From Polyangiaceae bacterium (GTDB taxonomy: Bacteria; Myxococcota_A; Polyangia; Polyangiales; Polyangiaceae): a stretch of 64,000 bases of DNA. Numbering within the stretch: the first letter of the stretch is position 1; each line of letters begins with the position of its first letter. The DNA lies in NCBI GenBank assembly GCA_020633235.1, contig JACKEA010000009.1, positions 124,001 to 188,000 of the forward strand, read 5' to 3'. The notes under the pieces are model-generated. The model did not search any database and was not told the DNA's origin. It was given only the letters and a program-made list of their open reading frames with translations. Below, piece after piece: positions 41,089-50,194 of this stretch. The translations under genes were made by a program, and so were the position numbers.

Positions 41089-41745
41089 ATGGCCGACGAC
41101 GAGACGAAGAACTCGGATCCGCCGGAGAGCGGCCCGGATTCCGGTGACGAAGAAGAAGTGCACACGGCCGTGGAAACCGTGGACGCCAAGCGTAAGGCGA
41201 GCTCCGAGCCGCCGCCGAACGAGGACGAGACGGACGAGACCGAAGATCACGAGACCGAAGACGACGACGAGTCCGAGGACGACGACGAGGACGACGAGTC
41301 CAAAGATTCCCAGACCGACGACGAGGAAGCCGAAGGCGGCGCCACTGCCCCCAAGGCAGCCGCCGAGCCCAAGGCTCACCCCACGGGGGCGGAGCTGGAA
41401 GCTCGAGGCCACCACGACTTCGCTCACGTCACGCCGGTGCCGTTGCTGTTGGGCGTCCTCGGGTGTCTGTTGGTGCTCACGTTTGCCACCACCGCCGTCA
41501 CCAGCATCGACATGGGCGGTCAGTGGAACCTGGTCGTGGCCATGGTGATCGCGACCGCCAAGGCCTCCTTGGTCGTCACGTTCTTCATGCACCTTGCGTG
41601 GGACAAGAAGTTCAACCTGGTGGTGTTCCTCACCTCGGTGCTGTTCTTGATCCTGTTCCTGTCGATGGCGTTGACGGACCGCAAGGAGTACCAGCACTTC
41701 ATCGACCAGAAGACGGAAGCGACTCAGGCCACGACGGCTCAGTGA
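41089..41745 (+). CDS. ctaF: Cytochrome c oxidase subunit IV with acidic N-terminal extension
   Basis: This 218-residue protein starts at ATG 41089, 6 bp after GAAGGA. The first ~100 residues are low-complexity and strongly acidic (runs of Asp, Glu, Ser and Thr). Three membrane helices follow (about 118-140, 147-170 and 178-200), including TAKASLVVTFFMHL, the typical prokaryotic COX4 segment. Subunit IV stabilises caa3/bo3-type oxidases. The usual family length is about 100 residues, so the acidic half is extra. This is the last gene of the respiratory operon; it converges on dacB with a one-base gap. Confidence 0.9.
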   Translation: MADDETKNSDPPESGPDSGDEEEVHTAVETVDAKRKASSEPPPNEDETDETEDHETEDDDESEDDDEDDESKDSQTDDEEAEGGATAPKAAAEPKAHPTGAELEARGHHDFAHVTPVPLLLGVLGCLLVLTFATTAVTSIDMGGQWNLVVAMVIATAKASLVVTFFMHLAWDKKFNLVVFLTSVLFLILFLSMALTDRKEYQHFIDQKTEATQATTAQ

Positions 41746-41746
41746 G

Positions 41747-43204
41747 TCACTTCCCAAGCGCGTCGATCGCCCGTTCCACGGCGCGATCGACGCGCTTTCG
41801 CGTTTGTGCGTGGCGCCCAGGCACACCGTCCACGATCACTGAGAACGCGATCGGCGAGTGACCCGGCGGGGCCAGCAACATGCCGCTCAGCGCGATGACC
41901 CGCGCCAGCGTTCCGGTCTTGGCGCGCACGTTCCGCTCGTTGGCGTGCGTTCGGAAACGCGACCGTAGGGTGCCGTCCACCCCTCCGATCGAGAGCTGCG
42001 CCAGGTAGTCGACCTTCAGCGAGGGAGACTGGTAGGCGTGGCGCAGCACCCCGGTCAAGGTCCCCGCGCTCACTCGATTGGCGTCGAACAGACCCGACCC
42101 ATTCCTGATCACCAGCCCGGAGTGCGAAACGCCGAGCCCCGACACCCAATCCTGAACGGCTTTGGCGCCCGCGGCGCTCGTCCCCACGCCGCCGCTCGCA
42201 TGCGCGCCGAGCGCCTTCAGCATCATCTCCGCAGCGAAGTTGTCACTGTTCTTACCCAGCGCGAAGAGCAGCACGGCGAGAGGCTCGGACGTGTGCAGGG
42301 CCAGCGCGTGGGTCTCTGCCGCGCCGCCCTCGACGACGCCGCCGCTGACGGTGACGCCGCGACGTTTGAGCAGCTCCACGAAGACGTACCCCGGGAGCCG
42401 CCTGGGGTCGTCCACGCGGCGTCTCGACACCATCATCGGAAGACCCTCGGCAATGCGGCCCCCAACGACGACCTGCAATGGGCCGCTGCCGGCCTTGACG
42501 CTGACGCGCACGGCCTGCCCCTTGCCCCGCGCTGCGGTGGTCACGGTGCCACTGAGGGTCGCTGCGCCGGGCGGCTCCACCCACACGCGGGCGGGCTGGC
42601 CGGCACGGGTGGCGTCCACGAATACGGTGAGCGCGTTCTCGGCCACGGCCACGGCGCTCACCGGAGCGCGGAACGCCGCCCACTCGTTCGGCTGCTGCTC
42701 GAAGGCAGGCGGCACGAAGTGATCGTCGAAGCGGGACTGGTCCACCTGAACGGTTCCCACCTTGCGCAGCCCTTTGCCCAGCAAGACACTCACCAGCGCG
42801 TCCAGATCCGCTGCACTGAGCGATGGGTCGCCATCGCCCCGAAGCACCAGCGTGCTCGCCTCCCCCCGAGCGATGGATCCATACACTCCGGTGTGGAACT
42901 GATGGCTGGGCCCCAGCGCGGAGAGCACAGCCCCGGCGGTGAGGAGCTTGGCGTTCGACGCGGGGTTCAACGCCTGGTCGGCGCCGGACTGGGCCAACAC
43001 GCGCCCGTCCTCGACGCGTACGAAGCTCGCGGACAGACGACCGCCGTGTTCGTGCACCCAAGCTTCGAGCACCGTCAGCTCCTGCTCGAGGGCGGCGCTT
43101 GTCGCGGAGCTCTTGGGGGCCTCCGCCAGCGCCGCGCGCGCGGGCACGAGGACGAGCGCCACGACGACGGAGACCGTGCGGAGGATTCGTAACCAACCGA
43201 GCAC
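41747..43204 (-). CDS. dacB: D-alanyl-D-alanine carboxypeptidase/endopeptidase, PBP4 type
   Basis: This 485-residue protein starts at GTG 43204, chosen because it opens on a signal peptide (about residues 1-27); the frame is open further upstream. The three penicillin-binding motifs are present: SNAK (SxxK) in NPASNAKLLTA, SDN (SxN) in GKNSDNFAAE, and KTG in RAKTGTLARV. The long stretch between SxxK and SxN fits class C PBPs such as DacB. It trims or cleaves peptidoglycan peptides in the periplasm. It is divergent from the solute-binding lipoprotein gene with about 13-50 bp between starts. Confidence 0.94.
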   Translation of the reverse strand: MLGWLRILRTVSVVVALVLVPARAALAEAPKSSATSAALEQELTVLEAWVHEHGGRLSASFVRVEDGRVLAQSGADQALNPASNAKLLTAGAVLSALGPSHQFHTGVYGSIARGEASTLVLRGDGDPSLSAADLDALVSVLLGKGLRKVGTVQVDQSRFDDHFVPPAFEQQPNEWAAFRAPVSAVAVAENALTVFVDATRAGQPARVWVEPPGAATLSGTVTTAARGKGQAVRVSVKAGSGPLQVVVGGRIAEGLPMMVSRRRVDDPRRLPGYVFVELLKRRGVTVSGGVVEGGAAETHALALHTSEPLAVLLFALGKNSDNFAAEMMLKALGAHASGGVGTSAAGAKAVQDWVSGLGVSHSGLVIRNGSGLFDANRVSAGTLTGVLRHAYQSPSLKVDYLAQLSIGGVDGTLRSRFRTHANERNVRAKTGTLARVIALSGMLLAPPGHSPIAFSVIVDGVPGRHAQTRKRVDRAVERAIDALGK

Positions 43205-43253
43205 GGTACGTCGATTTATGGCACATCGACCCGGCTGGGGTAAAACCCTCGAC

Positions 43254-44738
43254 GTGCGACGTGCCCTCGCGCTCTTGCTCTTCGGCCTCGCGCTTTCGGG
43301 TTGCCGGGGCGAAGCGCCCCGAACGGATCGCCCCCTCGAGGTGCTGGTGCCCACCGAGGCGGCGACCCTGGACCCGCGCTTTTCGACCCGCGCCCTCGAC
43401 ATCAAGATCACGCGCTTGGTCCACGCCGGGCTGGTGGGCCTGGATGCAAACAGCCTCGAGCCCATCCCGCTGGTGGCCGCGCGCTGGGAGTTCTCCGACG
43501 ACCGCACGCTCCTCTTAACGCTGCGGAAAGATCTGCGATTCCACAGCGGTCGCCCCCTGCACGCGAGCGACGTCTGCGCCACCCTCGAGGCGCTCTCGGA
43601 TCCGAAGCTCGGCAGCCCACACCGCGCGGTGGTGCGCGCGATCGGCAGCTGCACGGTATCGGCGCCGGGGGAGGTGCGCATCACGCTGGCCAAGCCCCGC
43701 GCCACGCTGCTCACCGATCTGGAGGTTCCGATCCTGCGCGCCGATCAAGCCCACGCGCCGCCGTCGCCCAACGGCGATCTCGACGGCCTGGGCCCGTTTC
43801 GCATTGCCACCGTGAGCGACGGCGAAGTGCTGCTCGAACCCGCCGACACCGGTGTGATGCCCCCGCCGCGGCATGCCGTGCGCGTGCGCACCGTGCGCGA
43901 CGAAAACGCGCGCGCGCTGCGTTTGCTCGCGGGCCGCAGCGACGTGGCGCCCAACGCCATCAGTCCGGCGCTGCTGCCCGCTCTCGAACGGCGACCGGAG
44001 CTAGCCGTCACCTCACGCCCCGGCGCGAACGTCACCTATCTGTTGCTCCAGAACGATCGCGCGCCCTTCGATCGCCCCGAGGTGCGCCATGCCATCGCGC
44101 ACGCCATCGATCGCGAGACCATCGTGCGCACGCTGCTCGCGGGCCACGGACAGATCGCGAGCTGGATCTTCCCGGAAGGTCACTGGGCCCACGCGCCCGG
44201 CCTGGTCCCCGAGCGCTTCGATCCCGCGGCAGCACGAAAAGTGCTCTCCGGGCTTGCACCCATCACGTTGCTCACCAGCACGGATCGCGCGCGCGTCACC
44301 ATCGCCCGCGCCATTGCCCAAATGCTGGGTGACGCCGGCTTGTCGGTGCGCGTGGTGAGCCTGGATCTGGGAGTCATGCTCGAGCGCCTCGACGCCGGCG
44401 ACTATGACATCGCCACCCTGCAAATGCCGGAGCTGACGGAGCCGCACCTGCTCAGTTGGTTCTTTCATCCGAAGGGTGTCCCGGGCGAAGGCGGCGAAGG
44501 CCGGAACCGCGCTCGCTATCGCAATCCCGAGGCGGGCCGGCTGCTCGACGCCGCGGGAACCACTCGAGACATCGCCACCCGCAAGCGCCTCTACGCCCAG
44601 CTCGCCCACCTGATGCAGCGGGATCTGCCCGTGGTGCCCCTGTGGCACGAGGACCAGATCGCCGTCGTCAGCCAGCGCGCAGAGGGATTCCAGATGAGCG
44701 CCGAGGGTCGATGGCTCGGGCTCGCGAAGCTGCCGTAG
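43254..44738 (+). CDS. ABC-type solute-binding lipoprotein, family 5 (peptide-type)
   Basis: The protein has 494 residues from GTG 43254, chosen because it opens the lipoprotein signal with lipobox LSGC (Cys17); ATG 43218 is an alternative. The body has family 5 signatures such as LDPRFSTRALD near the start, WEFSDDRTLLLTLRKDLRFHSGRPLHASDV and VRHAIAHAIDRETIV. Such proteins capture oligopeptides, nickel or other solutes for ABC importers. No permease or ATPase gene is nearby, so its partners must be elsewhere or it has another role. Gene spacing suggests a single transcription unit with an independent promoter. Confidence 0.9.
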   Translation: MRRALALLLFGLALSGCRGEAPRTDRPLEVLVPTEAATLDPRFSTRALDIKITRLVHAGLVGLDANSLEPIPLVAARWEFSDDRTLLLTLRKDLRFHSGRPLHASDVCATLEALSDPKLGSPHRAVVRAIGSCTVSAPGEVRITLAKPRATLLTDLEVPILRADQAHAPPSPNGDLDGLGPFRIATVSDGEVLLEPADTGVMPPPRHAVRVRTVRDENARALRLLAGRSDVAPNAISPALLPALERRPELAVTSRPGANVTYLLLQNDRAPFDRPEVRHAIAHAIDRETIVRTLLAGHGQIASWIFPEGHWAHAPGLVPERFDPAAARKVLSGLAPITLLTSTDRARVTIARAIAQMLGDAGLSVRVVSLDLGVMLERLDAGDYDIATLQMPELTEPHLLSWFFHPKGVPGEGGEGRNRARYRNPEAGRLLDAAGTTRDIATRKRLYAQLAHLMQRDLPVVPLWHEDQIAVVSQRAEGFQMSAEGRWLGLAKLP

Positions 44739-44788
44739 AGCCCGGCTTGCTTTTCCGCGCCGCCCCGACCAGAGTCCCGGCCCTGGCC

Positions 44789-45334
44789 ATGACCCGTTCC
44801 ATGTTGCTTCCCGCCGCCGCCCTCGGCGTCGCGCTGCTCGCCCCGAGCCCCGCGCGGGCGGACGAGCCGTCGCGCCCCACGCGCTACACGCCCACGGATT
44901 TCCCTCCGGAATCCGCGCGCACCGGCTTGATCTTGGCAGGCGCGGGAGCCACTGCCGCTTGGTACGGTGCTGGCGTCGGCTTTTCCTATCTGTGGCCGGA
45001 CGCTCCTGGCGCCAAGGAGCTCCGCATTCCCGTCGCCGGCCCTTGGATGTCCCTCGGCAAGACCGGGTGCGCGGACGACGATCCGGGCTGCAGCGCCTTC
45101 AACGTGGTGCTCCGCGCCATCCTCACCACCATGGACGCGGTGGGGCAGACGGGCGGCGTCGCCGTGATGGTGGAGGGCATCTTCCTGCCCACCCAGGCCG
45201 AAAGCGCGGGCCCGCGGAAGAAGGCGCTGCCCCCGCTGCATCTGCCACCGCGGGAGCAGAGCTTTTCCGTTCGCCCCGTGCCCTTCACCGCTGGGCGGGA
45301 CGCGATGGGCCTGGGCATCGTCGGCGTTTTCTGA
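44789..45334 (+). CDS. Hypothetical secreted or membrane protein
   Basis: This 181-residue protein has a signal peptide ending in ARA (about residue 25). A hydrophobic Gly/Ala-rich segment lies near 43-64 (LILAGAGATAAWYGAGVGFSYLW), with a second weaker one near 108-130. The rest is Pro-rich. Two Cys residues (TGCADDDPGC) could form a disulphide. I do not recognise the family. It is 50 bp downstream of the solute-binding lipoprotein and about 100 bp upstream of the SurA-like gene, so it may belong to either unit. Confidence 0.55.
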   Translation: MTRSMLLPAAALGVALLAPSPARADEPSRPTRYTPTDFPPESARTGLILAGAGATAAWYGAGVGFSYLWPDAPGAKELRIPVAGPWMSLGKTGCADDDPGCSAFNVVLRAILTTMDAVGQTGGVAVMVEGIFLPTQAESAGPRKKALPPLHLPPREQSFSVRPVPFTAGRDAMGLGIVGVF

Positions 45335-45437
45335 ATAGTGACGTAGACGCACACCCACGGGCGTGAACGGGGGTGCTCGCCGAAGCGCGTTCGATGCGGT
45401 TTCGCGCGCCGGCACATGCCTTGCTCTTGCTCTCCAC

Positions 45438-45989
45438 ATGCGACGCCTCGCGTGCATCGCCCTCGTCTCGACCCTCGCCGCGCCGGCCGCGGCCCGGCCC
45501 GAGCTCACGCCGCCCCCCTCCGCCCGCCGGGCGACCATCGATCGGGTCATCGCTGTCGTCGGCGGCGTGGTCGTGTTCGCTTCCGAGCTCGCCACCCAAG
45601 TGCGCTGGGGCAGCGCGGACCTGTCCGCCACCCCCGCGCGGAAGCGCCACGCGTCAATCCGCAAGCTCGCACGTCAGAGCTACGAGGCGCTGATCGAGCG
45701 TGCGCTCGTCGAAGCCGCCGGCGCGCGCGCCGGTGAGCAGGTGAGCGATGCGGAGCGCAAGACCCTCTTGGACCAGATGGATTGGCCGAGCCCCGAGGCG
45801 ACCTGCGCTGCCGCGCGCATCTCCCGGGAGGAGTACGACCGCATGCTGACCGCCATGGTGCTCGAGCAGCGCCTCTTTGGTCGTTGGCTGCAGAATCATC
45901 CGACCGAAAGCGCCGGAGACAGCGCGAGGAAGAAATGGCTGCGCGAGCTCTTTCGCGACATTCCGGTCGAGCGTCGGCTGCGCTTCTGA
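45438..45989 (+). CDS. SurA N-terminal-like periplasmic protein without PPIase domain
   Basis: The protein has 183 residues from the ATG at 45438, which opens a signal peptide; an in-frame GTG at 45363 gives a longer start. After the signal, IDRVIAVVGGVVVFASEL closely follows the opening of SurA chaperones (IDRVVAVVND-type), and helices then continue as in the SurA N domain. The parvulin PPIase domains of SurA are missing; the protein ends soon after RRLRF. It may be a minimal holdase for outer-membrane proteins. The 3' end overlaps the next gene by 55 bp. Confidence 0.65.
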   Translation: MRRLACIALVSTLAAPAAARPELTPPPSARRATIDRVIAVVGGVVVFASELATQVRWGSADLSATPARKRHASIRKLARQSYEALIERALVEAAGARAGEQVSDAERKTLLDQMDWPSPEATCAAARISREEYDRMLTAMVLEQRLFGRWLQNHPTESAGDSARKKWLRELFRDIPVERRLRF

Positions 45990-47056
45990 TCGTCCTCGCA
46001 GCGTGCAGTAGCACGCCGCGCGCCCGCGACGCGTCCGTGGCCGAGACCTGGGAGTGCCGTCCGCTGCCCACCCCCGAGCTCGCCTGGAGCGAGACGCTGC
46101 TCGACGACGAAGCGCACGGCAAGGTCGTGTTCGTGTCACTGGAGGGCGCGGAGCGCGTTCCCGAAGCCCAATACACCGCCATGCTCCAGTCCCACGCGGA
46201 CACGCCGCTCGATCCCATCGTGGTGCGGGCGGATCTCCGCCGCCTCATGTCTCTGGAAGTGTTGAGCGACGCCCGCGCTGACGTGCGCACCGTCGATGGC
46301 GGCGTGGTGCTGACCTTCGTGGTGGTGGAGCGCGCGCCGATCCACTCGCTCTCGATTCGCGGCCTCGAGCGTAGCGAGGCTCCGCCACCAGTCGTCCCGA
46401 GCCGGGGAGAGCCCTACGACGCGAGCCAGCTGGCGCGACAGGCGAGCGCCATCGCGGAGGCTCTGCGGCGCCACGGCCACCTCGACGCCAGCGCGAGGAG
46501 CGGCGGGCGGCGGCGCGCCGATGGCAGCGTGGACGTCTGCATCGACGTACACCCGGGGCCGCGCTTCGTGCTCGGGGAGATCGTGTTCGAGGGCAACGAG
46601 ACCCTGTCGGACGACGCGCTTCGCCACGCGCTCTTGGAACCTGACGACGGCGACGCGTTCCACGCCGGCAAGGCGCCTCGACCGGAGCTCTTGCGGGAGC
46701 GTCGCTATCGCCTGGAGACGCCCTACCTGGACCGTGGCCTGCTTTCGGTCCGGGTGACCGGCCCCGAGCTGGTGCGACACCCGAGCGAAGGCACCGTGGA
46801 CATCGCCTTCCAGGTCCACGAGGGGCCCGTCTACCGGCTGGGCGACGTGAAGCTGACGGGACTGCCGCCGGAGCCGACGCAGCGATGTCTGCGAGCCTTT
46901 CGCATGTCGCGGGGGGACGTCGCCAAGCGCCTGGACCTCTTGGAGGCCGTGGATCGCGTCCGTGCCTGCGCCAAGGCCAAGAACGTGAACGTCGAGAGCA
47001 ACATGGATTCCGAAGCGCGGCGCCTGGACCTCGAGCTCCAAGCGGTGATGCCGTGA
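45935..47056 (+). CDS. POTRA-repeat lipoprotein lacking a beta-barrel
   Basis: This 373-residue protein has a lipoprotein signal (LAAC, Cys24). Three to four POTRA-like modules follow, read from repeated patterns: VVRADLRRLMSLEVLSDARADVR, FVLGEIVFEGNETLSDDALRHAL, LSVRVTGPELV and VYRLGDVKLTG. POTRA domains are the periplasmic arms of BamA and TamA. Here the chain stops before any barrel, and the lipid anchor replaces it. The ATG at 45935 follows GAGGA. It lies between a SurA-like gene and a BepA-like protease gene, and its stop overlaps the protease start. A role in outer-membrane protein assembly is inferred. Confidence 0.78.
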   Translation: MAARALSRHSGRASAALLIVLAACSSTPRARDASVAETWECRPLPTPELAWSETLLDDEAHGKVVFVSLEGAERVPEAQYTAMLQSHADTPLDPIVVRADLRRLMSLEVLSDARADVRTVDGGVVLTFVVVERAPIHSLSIRGLERSEAPPPVVPSRGEPYDASQLARQASAIAEALRRHGHLDASARSGGRRRADGSVDVCIDVHPGPRFVLGEIVFEGNETLSDDALRHALLEPDDGDAFHAGKAPRPELLRERRYRLETPYLDRGLLSVRVTGPELVRHPSEGTVDIAFQVHEGPVYRLGDVKLTGLPPEPTQRCLRAFRMSRGDVAKRLDLLEAVDRVRACAKAKNVNVESNMDSEARRLDLELQAVMP

Positions 47057-48360
47057 GACCGTTCTTGGTCGCCGCCGCGCTCTTGGCGCTTTCATGCAGC
47101 TCCGCGCGGGATCCGTTGCCGCCACGGACACCGGACTCACACACCGAGGCGGAAACGCACGCTCTCGTGGGACAGGTGCTCGCGGGCCTCTTGTCGAGCT
47201 CCGTGGGCAGCGTGGACGACCCCGCCCTGGAACGCTACGTCACGAGGGTCGGTTGGCGCATGGCGCGCGCCGCGGGCCGCACCGACATCCCGTGGCGCTT
47301 TCGCGTGACGGACAGCGACGAGCCCGCTGCCAACTCCATGATCGGCGGCCAGGTGATGATCTCCCGCGGGCTCTTGGTGCACCTGGGCTCGGAGGCGGAG
47401 CTGGCGGCGGTGCTGGGACACGAGATCGCGCACGTGACCGCCGGGCATACGGAGCGGAGCTTCCTGTCGCTGGCCGAGCCCACCTCGCAACGCAGCTGGG
47501 ATCTCGAGCTCGAGCGCGACGAAGAGCGGCAGGCTGACGCCCTGGCGGTGCGCACCCTGGCTCAAGCCGGCTATCGCCCAGACGCCATGCTGTCCACGCT
47601 GGTCGCCCTGTACCGCAGCGCCGGCGGCGAGTCCGCCTGTGACGACGCCGAGCACCCCGCCCTCGCCACGCGGCTGGCGCGGGTCAGAGTGGTCGCCAGC
47701 GGGCTGTCGCCCCGGGGCGAGCTCGGCGAAGCGCGCTTTCTGCGGCGGCTGGAAGGCGTGGTCGTGGGCGCCCAGAGCGACGCCTTCGCGCTCGATGGTC
47801 GAAACCTGCTCTTGCCCCGCTCCCGCTGGGTCCTGGCGCTGCCGCGGGGCTGGACCTGGACTCTGGAGAACGGTCGGCCCGAGGCGCACGACAAGGCGGG
47901 CACGCAGGCCGTGTTCGCCCTACGCATTTCCGGCCGGCGGGACGAGGTCTATCCCAGCGCCGTTGCCCACGCCCTCCGCGACCAGCCGTTCAGTGTGACC
48001 GAACGTTTCGGTCTCACCGCGATCACCGGGCGCTTCAGCAACAAGACCGGCCCTCCATCCTGGGCCACACTGCTGGAGCTCGGCAGCAGCAGCTGGTTGT
48101 TGGCCAGCCGCGGAACCGACGCGGACGCCCACCGCGCGCTGATGAGCGGGCTACGACGCTGGGATCCCGCGAAAGACCGCGCCCCGTCCCTTCCACGCCT
48201 CACACTGATGCGCTTTTCACAGCCCAATACCCTGGCCGGCGCTGATTGCGGCGCTGATCTCGCGCTACTCGAGCGATTGAACGGCGTGGACGCCTCGGCA
48301 GTGCTTCCCAAGGGGAAGCTCGTGAAGTGCGTGCGCGCGGGGCCGCCGCGCACGCACTGA
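47053..48360 (+). CDS. M48-family metalloprotease lipoprotein, BepA/LoiP-like
   Basis: This 435-residue protein starts at GTG 47053 and has a lipoprotein signal (LALSC, Cys15). The zinc motif HEIAH is in GHEIAHVTAGHTE, and the third ligand Glu is in ERQADALAVR. Both match the M48 peptidases BepA and LoiP, which clear or help assemble stalled outer-membrane proteins. The C-terminal ~200 residues are a separate domain of unknown fold, where BepA has TPRs. It overlaps the stop of the POTRA lipoprotein gene by 4 bp, so the two should be made together. Confidence 0.9.
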   Translation: MRPFLVAAALLALSCSSARDPLPPRTPDSHTEAETHALVGQVLAGLLSSSVGSVDDPALERYVTRVGWRMARAAGRTDIPWRFRVTDSDEPAANSMIGGQVMISRGLLVHLGSEAELAAVLGHEIAHVTAGHTERSFLSLAEPTSQRSWDLELERDEERQADALAVRTLAQAGYRPDAMLSTLVALYRSAGGESACDDAEHPALATRLARVRVVASGLSPRGELGEARFLRRLEGVVVGAQSDAFALDGRNLLLPRSRWVLALPRGWTWTLENGRPEAHDKAGTQAVFALRISGRRDEVYPSAVAHALRDQPFSVTERFGLTAITGRFSNKTGPPSWATLLELGSSSWLLASRGTDADAHRALMSGLRRWDPAKDRAPSLPRLTLMRFSQPNTLAGADCGADLALLERLNGVDASAVLPKGKLVKCVRAGPPRTH

Positions 48361-48371
48361 CGCCATCACGT

Positions 48372-48406
48372 CGAAAAACCGACGCGCGGAAGCGCGAGCT
48401 TTTTCG
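48372..48406 (+). terminator. Rho-independent terminator after the M48 protease gene
   Basis: A stem CGCGC/GCGCG with a GGAA tetraloop (48383-48396) is followed by AGCTTTTT. An outer CGAAAAA/TTTTTCG pairing extends it. It lies 10-45 bp after the protease stop. Confidence 0.7.
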
Positions 48407-48486
48407 CGGGAACGTGACTTTGTCCGCGAAAGAGGTGCGCGCCGCGAGAAAAGGTGATAGGCAGCGGTTCCGTGAGGCACTCCGCG

Positions 48487-50154
<1,668 letters not shown>

Positions 50155-50156
50155 GC

Positions 50157-50186
50157 GCGCGACGGGGCTCGCGCCGGACCAACAAA
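50157..50186 (-). repeat. TTGGTCC hairpin element, copy E
   Basis: Read on the minus strand, TGTTGGTCC leads into stem GCGCGA/TCGCGC with loop GCCCCG. It shares a 27 bp identical stretch with copy F at 57231, more than 7 kb away. It fills most of the convergent gap between pyrG and the FAD oxidoreductase gene. Confidence 0.65.
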
Positions 50187-50194
50187 GGAAGCCG

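Noticed and set aside
41220..41340. Tandem GAC/GAG repeat as a structural DNA repeat
   Set aside because: It encodes the acidic Asp/Glu tail of oxidase subunit IV in frame and is explained by that protein.
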